Assembly: GCA_020848015.1 (NCBI GenBank)
Contig: JADLBA010000064.1
Coordinates: 1 to 10,963, forward strand
DNA length: 10,963 nt
Source: Crocinitomicaceae bacterium
GTDB lineage: Bacteria > Bacteroidota > Bacteroidia > Flavobacteriales_D > Sanyastnellaceae
Direction: 5' to 3'
Both the position numbers and the translations under genes were made by a program. The notes beneath the pieces are model-generated. The model was not told where the DNA came from and made no database searches. It was given only the letters and a program-made list of their open reading frames with translations. Positions 6,720 to 10,963 of this stretch are shown here, piece by piece (within the stretch, counting starts at the first letter, position 1; every line of letters starts with the position of its first letter).

Positions 6720-7373
6720 ATGTTGACAGACACATACAGGCATAAAGGATTGCGGAAAAAGCTGGCACAGGAGCTCGCAAAATCAGGGATAACAGATCAG
6801 AGGGTATTGGATGCCGTCAATAAAGTTCCCAGACATTATTTTTTATCCAGTGCATTTTTGGAGTTTGCTTATGAGAATAAAGCCTTTCAGATTGGGGCAG
6901 GGCAAACTATTTCGGCACCCTATACGGTAGCGACACAAAGTCAGTTATTGAAATTGAAGCCCGGCATGAAGGTGCTTGAAATAGGCACTGGATCAGGATA
7001 CCAAACGTGCATATTGTGCGAGATGGGGGCTAAAGTTTATTCAATAGAGAGACAAAAATCGTTGCACAACAATGCCAAAACGCTCTTGGCAAGTATGGGC
7101 TACAAAGCTCACCTGATATATGGAGATGGCTATAAAGGTCTGCCGGCATTTTCCCCTTTTGACCGAATCATTGTTACCTGTGCTGTTCCGCGTGTTCCCG
7201 AAGATCTGCTGATGCAACTCCGGCCCGGAGGGTTTCTTGTAATGCCTTACGGCGAAGGAGAAGTGCAGGAAATGATGGTGGTGACCGAGAGTGAAGACGG
7301 AAACTTTACTTCAGAAATTTTTGGTAAATTTTCCTTTGTGCCCATGCTCGAAAAAAGGAACTCTGCACGGTAA
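6720..7373 (+). CDS. pcm: Protein-L-isoaspartate O-methyltransferase
   Basis: The enzyme uses S-adenosylmethionine to methylate L-isoaspartyl residues in aged proteins, starting their repair in the cytoplasm. The 217 residues match the family length. Visible motifs are VPRHYF (36-41), IGAGQTISAPYTVA (58-71, the PCMT signature), SAM-binding motif I VLEIGTGSGYQT (85-96), the acidic end of the next strand at YSIER (107-111), GDGYKGLPAFSPFDRIIVT (135-153), and LRPGGFLVMPYG (167-178). The ATG at 6720 is chosen because family members begin close to 'DTYRHKGLRKKL'; a TTG at 6684 would add 12 residues and lies ahead of the probable -7 box. The gene is divergent from the oxidoreductase gene, with a 134-base shared upstream region, and is followed by the OmpA-domain gene. 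Very secure call. Confidence 0.95.
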   Translation: MLTDTYRHKGLRKKLAQELAKSGITDQRVLDAVNKVPRHYFLSSAFLEFAYENKAFQIGAGQTISAPYTVATQSQLLKLKPGMKVLEIGTGSGYQTCILCEMGAKVYSIERQKSLHNNAKTLLASMGYKAHLIYGDGYKGLPAFSPFDRIIVTCAVPRVPEDLLMQLRPGGFLVMPYGEGEVQEMMVVTESEDGNFTSEIFGKFSFVPMLEKRNSAR

Positions 7374-7381
7374 TAAGAGGA

Positions 7382-7431
7382 AAAACAGTGTTTATATCGG
7401 GTTGATAATTCTGTTTTGCCCGAACTGTTTT
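7382..7431 (+). terminator. Possible terminator or attenuator-like nested hairpin after pcm
   Basis: AAAACAGT (7382-7389) pairs with ACTGTTTT (7424-7431), and inside it TCGGG (7397-7401) pairs with CCCGA (7419-7423), giving a nested stem with a 7-base left bulge and a 17-base loop. A second CTGTTTT copy (7411-7417) in the loop could pair with the same left arm instead. A pyrimidine-rich tract with T-runs follows (7428-7445). It lies directly after the pcm stop codon, so ending pcm transcription is the simplest reading. Confidence 0.45.
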
Positions 7432-7457
7432 CTCCTCCCTTTTTATGCGCCGCGTTT

Positions 7458-7465
7458 TACCTTTG
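7458..7465 (+). promoter_or_regulatory. -7 box for the OmpA-domain gene (TACCTTTG)
   Basis: An exact match to TAnnTTTG ends 10 bases before the ATG at 7476. No TTTG is present about 19 bases upstream. It implies a separate promoter from pcm and a leader of about five bases. Confidence 0.45.
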
Positions 7466-7475
7466 GAAGTTAGCC

Positions 7476-8819
7476 ATGCGGCACTACCTGACTTTAGTAA
7501 TTTTTTTTCTTTCCGCCTTTGTTCTTTCAGCCAATGGACAGAATGTGACCATTGTCAATCACTTCAAGGGTGATACCACCGGGCGCGGTCTGGAGGGATT
7601 CCGGCTGTCGGGGAGTGAGCAGCATAGCATTATTATCAATTACTATGAACCGGCAGAAAAAAGTGACCTCGACAGACTTTCCGAACTTGTCGGAGCCTCA
7701 CTGAATTTTTATATTGATCAGTCTGTAGAAATTTCCAATGGGAAAATTCGGCTGAAACGCCCACAAAAAGAGATGATAAAGGAGATGAACGAGATAGTCC
7801 AATCTGCAATTAAATATTATAACTTCACGGAAAAAGAAAATTTTAACGGTTTCTCAAAAGAAATAGAAAATAAAATAGGAGGGCTGGAGCGATTGGATTT
7901 TGACAGTTCCCCTTTTGCCACACAAGCGAGCGATGCCGGAAGCAAAAAGCGCCTTCAATATTATTTCGTACAGAAAGAACTGAACGACCTGAAACTAATG
8001 GCCAATCTGGAGGTTGGAAACTACAGCAATACCTCTCTATTAGTCTATGCAGGGTCTGATGCAGCATCCATTGATGCCGCTACCCGGGACAGTCTGCTGA
8101 AACTACTCGAATACGATCCTGGTGCAACGCTCGATCCGATACAGATCAATTACAGTCAGGCGACAAAAAGTATGTTGTCTGCCACAGACCACTCTACGCT
8201 TGGCGCTTTAACCACCTCAGCAAACCCTCACGATTTTAATGAAAAGGTTATCCAGATGCTCGAACAGAATAACAACCGCCTCGAAACAATGCAGTCGCAG
8301 ATTGACGATCTGCGTGCAGAGCAACTGAGGCAATTCCAGGCACAACAAGATAAGACAAATGCTCAGGTGCAAAGCCAATTAGATGATCTCAGAGCCATGA
8401 TTGTGGAACTGGTAAAAATGAACAGCGGCAGTGCCATCGCCAGCACAGGCCCGGAAATTTTCATTGACCCCAATCGAGGAAAAGGAACTGTTTTGAATGT
8501 CCCGAATCTCATTGATATTTATTTTCCAAAGGGAGGCACCCAGCTCAACACAGAATCCAAACTGGCATTGAACGAGGTAGTTGATATTCTTGCGCGCAAC
8601 ACCTCACTTAATGTTGTCATTACCGGCTACGCCGACAAAACCGGTTCTGCAGTCACCAATCTTCTTATATCTCAGGAAAGAGCACGTGAGGTAAAAAAAT
8701 TTATGACTGCCAGTGGCCTCGAAGCATCTCGTTTTGTAACACGGTATTTGGGCGACAGTTCGTCTGTTTCTGAAAACGCGAACGACAGGAAAGTGGTGCT
8801 CGAATTTGTCACCCGCTGA
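7476..8819 (+). CDS. OmpA-domain peptidoglycan-binding protein with long coiled coil
   Basis: The protein has 447 residues. Residues 1-21 are a signal peptide (MRHYLTLVIFFLSAFVLSANG, then Q). Residues 22-250 form a region of no recognised family, with helical charged stretches. Residues about 253-313 are a Gln-rich coiled coil (LEQNNNRLETMQSQIDDL, later VQSQLDDLRAMIVELV). Residues about 343-445 are an OmpA C-terminal domain: IYFPKGGTQLN, GYADKTGS with Asp387, QERAREV with Arg402, and NDRKVVLEF. Asp387 and Arg402 have the spacing of the pair that holds diaminopimelate in OmpA/Pal proteins, so peptidoglycan binding is likely. There is no lipobox and no N-terminal beta-barrel pattern, so it is probably periplasmic or held by partners. 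The ATG at 7476 fits the signal peptide; a TTG at 7416 would add 20 residues and lies before the -7 box. The role in cell-envelope anchoring is inference. Confidence 0.88.
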   Translation: MRHYLTLVIFFLSAFVLSANGQNVTIVNHFKGDTTGRGLEGFRLSGSEQHSIIINYYEPAEKSDLDRLSELVGASLNFYIDQSVEISNGKIRLKRPQKEMIKEMNEIVQSAIKYYNFTEKENFNGFSKEIENKIGGLERLDFDSSPFATQASDAGSKKRLQYYFVQKELNDLKLMANLEVGNYSNTSLLVYAGSDAASIDAATRDSLLKLLEYDPGATLDPIQINYSQATKSMLSATDHSTLGALTTSANPHDFNEKVIQMLEQNNNRLETMQSQIDDLRAEQLRQFQAQQDKTNAQVQSQLDDLRAMIVELVKMNSGSAIASTGPEIFIDPNRGKGTVLNVPNLIDIYFPKGGTQLNTESKLALNEVVDILARNTSLNVVITGYADKTGSAVTNLLISQERAREVKKFMTASGLEASRFVTRYLGDSSSVSENANDRKVVLEFVTR

Positions 8820-8904
8820 AAATATTCTCTCTCCTATTAATGAACTAAAGAAACAGTTTGGATATTTCCGCATAAACTCCTCTTTTCATCCCTTCGTTTT
8901 CTGT

Positions 8905-8912
8905 TATGTTTG
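8905..8912 (+). promoter_or_regulatory. -7 box for recN (TATGTTTG)
   Basis: An exact match to TAnnTTTG lies 25 bases before the recN ATG at 8938, giving a leader of roughly 20 bases. The -33 region is T-rich (8883-8886) but lacks a proper TTTG. Confidence 0.45.
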
Positions 8913-8937
8913 AAGGCATTTTCATTTCTTTCCATTT

Positions 8938-10590
8938 ATGCTTCAGCAACTTCATGTAAGTAATTATGCGCTGATTGACAAGATCACCGTTGATTTCCAT
9001 TCCGGACTTACCGCCATTACAGGAGAAACAGGGAGTGGTAAGTCCATTTTACTCGGTGCATTTGGGTTTTTGCTGGGCGGACGTGCAGACAGCAGATCAA
9101 TCAAGAACCCTGCTGCCAAGTGCATCGTGGAAGCACTATTCGAATTGAAAGAATACGGACTGCAGACATTTTTTGGAGAGAATGACCTCGATTATGAAGA
9201 CCAGACTACTATCCGCAGGGAGATTGCTCCGGGTGGGAAAAGCCGTTGTTTTATCAACGACACACCCGTTTCGCTCAATACCCTGAAAATGCTCGGTGAA
9301 CTATTGGTTGACATTCACAGCCAGCACCAGAATTCCATACTCGGAGAGCGGTCATTCCAGTTTTCAACAGTGGATGGATTTGCAAAAAATAAAAATTATA
9401 CCGACGATTACCGGACTGCTTTTAAAAAATACAGAGAATATAAAAAAGACCTCGAAACTTGTCTGGAAGAAGAATCCCGGATACGGCAAGAAATGGATTA
9501 TTTACAGTTTCAGTGGAATGAATTGCAGAAGGCAGAACTGGAAAAAATCAACCTCACAGAACTCGAAAAAGAACTGGAATTGCTAAATAACGCCGGACTT
9601 ATCAAAAATACTCTTCAGCATATCTCCTCACTATTTGATGGGGATGGACAGAGCGTACTTTCCGGTTTGACATCTGCGCGTCAGTCATTGCAAAAAATAG
9701 CTCCTTACAACAACGAACTGGAAGAATTTGCCAACCGATCAGAAAGTTGCCTTATTGAATTAAAAGAGTTGGCAAGAGAAATTGATCTGTTTGGAATCAA
9801 TGTTCAGATGGATGAGCAGCGGATCGAAAACCTCAACGAACGGCTGGGAAAAGTTTATCAGCTTCTGCACAAGCACCATGTGAAGTCAATGGAAGAACTC
9901 AAGGGAGTCTATGCTGCGATAGATGAAAAGATCACCGGTTATTCAGGAATTGACGATAAAATAAAAAAATTGAAAGAGTCAGTAAAGAAAGAAGAAGAGA
10001 ATTTGCACCATATTTCTGAAGCTATTACAGAAACCAGGAAAAAGGCCGCTGTAAAATTGCAGAAGGAGGTAGAAAAATATTTTTCAGAATTACATCTCGA
10101 TCACGCTGAATTAAATGTGGAGATAACCCCGTCAGATGATTACAATACTTTCGGAAAAGACAATATTTGCTTTCTTTTCAAAGCGAACAAAGGAGGTAAC
10201 CTGTTGCCCGTGCAACAGGTAGCATCAGGTGGCGAAATTTCCAGGGTAATGCTGGCCATCAAAGCATCTATTTCTCATCATAAAAAACTTCCGGTGCTTA
10301 TTCTCGATGAGATTGACCAGGGAGTCAGCGGAGAGACGGGAAAAAAAATCGGTACTATTTTAAAAGAAATGAGCGGTGATATTCAGGTGCTGACTATTAC
10401 ACATCTTCCACAGATTGCCGGAAAAGCACAGCATCATCTGAAAGTTTTCAAAGTGGTTAATACCAGCACTGCTTCTACATCCGTAAAAGAGTTATCTAAT
10501 GAGGAAAGGATCAGAGAACTCGCAGAAATGCTGAACGGGAAGAGCTATACTGCTGCCGCACTGCAAAATGCGAAAGAATTGTTGAATTGA
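8938..10590 (+). CDS. recN: DNA repair protein RecN
   Basis: RecN is an SMC-like ATPase that acts early in double-strand break repair with RecA. The 550 residues match the family. The N-terminal half of the ATPase head has the Walker A motif GETGSGKS (29-36) within AITGETGSGKSILLGAF, and a Q-loop-like LVDIHSQHQ (123-131). Residues about 155-385 form the two coiled-coil arms, rich in Lys and Glu. The C-terminal head has the ABC signature VASGGEISRVMLAIK (428-442), Walker B LILDEID (454-460) followed by QGVSGETG, and the THLPQIA switch segment (488-494). All catalytic motifs are intact. The start at ATG 8938 places MLQQLHVSNYALID at the usual N-terminus. The gene stands after the OmpA-domain gene with a 118-base gap and its own probable promoter. 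No SOS-like operator was recognised upstream. Confidence 0.97.
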   Translation: MLQQLHVSNYALIDKITVDFHSGLTAITGETGSGKSILLGAFGFLLGGRADSRSIKNPAAKCIVEALFELKEYGLQTFFGENDLDYEDQTTIRREIAPGGKSRCFINDTPVSLNTLKMLGELLVDIHSQHQNSILGERSFQFSTVDGFAKNKNYTDDYRTAFKKYREYKKDLETCLEEESRIRQEMDYLQFQWNELQKAELEKINLTELEKELELLNNAGLIKNTLQHISSLFDGDGQSVLSGLTSARQSLQKIAPYNNELEEFANRSESCLIELKELAREIDLFGINVQMDEQRIENLNERLGKVYQLLHKHHVKSMEELKGVYAAIDEKITGYSGIDDKIKKLKESVKKEEENLHHISEAITETRKKAAVKLQKEVEKYFSELHLDHAELNVEITPSDDYNTFGKDNICFLFKANKGGNLLPVQQVASGGEISRVMLAIKASISHHKKLPVLILDEIDQGVSGETGKKIGTILKEMSGDIQVLTITHLPQIAGKAQHHLKVFKVVNTSTASTSVKELSNEERIRELAEMLNGKSYTAAALQNAKELLN

Positions 10591-10806
10591 ATTCAGGGGA
10601 GAAAAGAAATTATTTATGAGAAAAATAATGACCGGATTCCCACCACTGCAGACGATTTCTCCTCGCCATATCAAACCTTGAGTACATGAAAAAATAGTTT
10701 GCTTTGAAGGTTTTTTTTTAAAAAGCGATTATTCGCTGGTGGAAGTTGTGCCACTCTCTTTCCTGACTATTGGAATAAAAATTAGTCCTGTCTAACATTC
10801 AATCAG

Positions 10807-10816
10807 TGTCCGGACA
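10807..10816. promoter_or_regulatory. Perfect 10-bp palindrome, possible operator
   Basis: TGTCCGGACA is a perfect GC-centred palindrome in an AT-rich gap, about 93 bases ahead of the -7-like box of the last gene. Such symmetry suits a dimeric regulator, but a 10-bp palindrome can arise by chance and no regulator is identified. Confidence 0.3.
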
Positions 10817-10908
10817 TTAGCGATTTTCCCCTGCCCAGCAGTGTCTATTTGAAAAAACTCAGTATTCACAATGGTTTGAAGCACTAATGAAGGTCTGGGT
10901 ATCCTTAC

Positions 10909-10916
10909 TATCTTCG
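10909..10916 (+). promoter_or_regulatory. Candidate -7 box for the right-edge gene (TATCTTCG)
   Basis: The box is one base off TAnnTTTG and lies 23 bases before the ATG at 10940. No TTTG is at the expected -33 distance. Confidence 0.35.
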
Positions 10917-10939
10917 CATCTTCAAAAAACTAATGCAGT

Positions 10940-10963
10940 ATGAATATTGCAGTAATCGGAACG
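10940..10963 (+). CDS. N-terminus of a Rossmann-fold protein, probably UDP-glucose/GDP-mannose dehydrogenase
   Basis: Only eight codons are present: MNIAVIGT, cut by the window edge. This is the first beta-strand of a dinucleotide-binding fold. The Thr after the first Gly (VIGT, as in IAVIGTGYVGLV) points to the UDP-glucose/GDP-mannose 6-dehydrogenase family rather than Gfo/Idh proteins, which usually have GA or GC there. Such an enzyme would supply uronic acid sugar nucleotides and fits the polysaccharide genes nearby. The gene is likely; the family is a guess from very little sequence. Confidence 0.5.

Larger units (their letters stand above)
10591..10939. other. Noncoding stretch between recN and the right-edge gene
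   Basis: No convincing gene is visible in these 349 bases. Small structures include an AT-rich inverted repeat (ATTATTT at 10609-10615 with AAATAAT at 10623-10629), a run of nine T at 10711-10719, a small hairpin GCGA-TTAT-TCGC (10725-10736), and the palindrome TGTCCGGACA (10807-10816). The length is larger than other gaps in the window, so it may hold recN termination and regulation of the downstream gene. Confidence 0.5.

Noticed and set aside
8820..8867. Weak inverted repeat AAATATTC / GGATATTT after the OmpA-domain gene
   Set aside because: It is AT-rich with one G-U pair and a long loop, and no T-run follows; too weak to call a terminator.
10628..10681. Possible 17-codon peptide after recN
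   Set aside because: Very short, with no translation signal and no recognisable feature.
10765..10787. GACTA...TAGTC inverted repeat in the last gap
   Set aside because: A 5-bp stem is expected by chance in a gap of this length.
1..10963. Search for defence systems, mobile elements, CRISPR arrays and RNA genes
   Set aside because: No repeat-spacer array, transposase, integrase, toxin-antitoxin pair, tRNA cloverleaf or rRNA segment was recognised; the genes are mostly housekeeping or envelope functions.

Overview
The window looks like ordinary chromosome from a Bacteroidota member, probably the Chitinophagales/Sphingobacteriales side. The evidence is: moderate-to-low GC, no convincing Shine-Dalgarno sequences, several matches to the Bacteroidota -7 promoter box TAnnTTTG just ahead of start codons, and protein types common in that phylum (short secreted beta-rich proteins, a polyprenyl sugar transferase paired with a lipoprotein, an OmpA-domain protein). 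No rRNA, tRNA, CRISPR array, insertion sequence, integrase or phage structural gene was found.

Layout. Positions 1-596 hold two minus-strand genes for small secreted proteins, the first cut off by the window edge. Positions 892-1551 (+) encode a short membrane protein resembling the four-helix-bundle sensor region of chemoreceptors, with no signalling domain. Positions 1642-3120 (+) encode histidine ammonia-lyase (hutH), probably starting at TTG. Facing it, with only 5 bases between the stop codons, is a minus-strand pair: a lipoprotein of unknown function (4578-5441) followed by an undecaprenyl-phosphate sugar phosphotransferase (3126-4538). Upstream, on the same strand, is a Gfo/Idh/MocA-type oxidoreductase (5596-6585). 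Divergent from it are protein-L-isoaspartate methyltransferase (pcm, 6720-7373), an OmpA-domain cell-wall-binding protein with a long coiled coil (7476-8819) and the DNA repair ATPase recN (8938-10590). A 349-base gap follows, then the first 8 codons of a Rossmann-fold protein, probably a UDP-glucose/GDP-mannose dehydrogenase.

How the genes fit together. The sugar transferase, the lipoprotein, the Gfo/Idh oxidoreductase and the likely nucleotide-sugar dehydrogenase at the right edge would all fit cell-surface polysaccharide metabolism, although they are not one operon. pcm (damaged-protein repair) and recN (double-strand break repair) are housekeeping genes. hutH stands alone without hutU, hutI or hutG.

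No clearly novel multi-gene system is visible. The points most worth a second look are the unassigned lipoprotein next to the sugar transferase, the orphan chemoreceptor-like sensor, the paired small secreted proteins at the left edge, an imperfect nested inverted repeat with two alternative pairings between pcm and the OmpA gene, and -7 boxes lying so close to ATG codons that some transcripts may be nearly leaderless.
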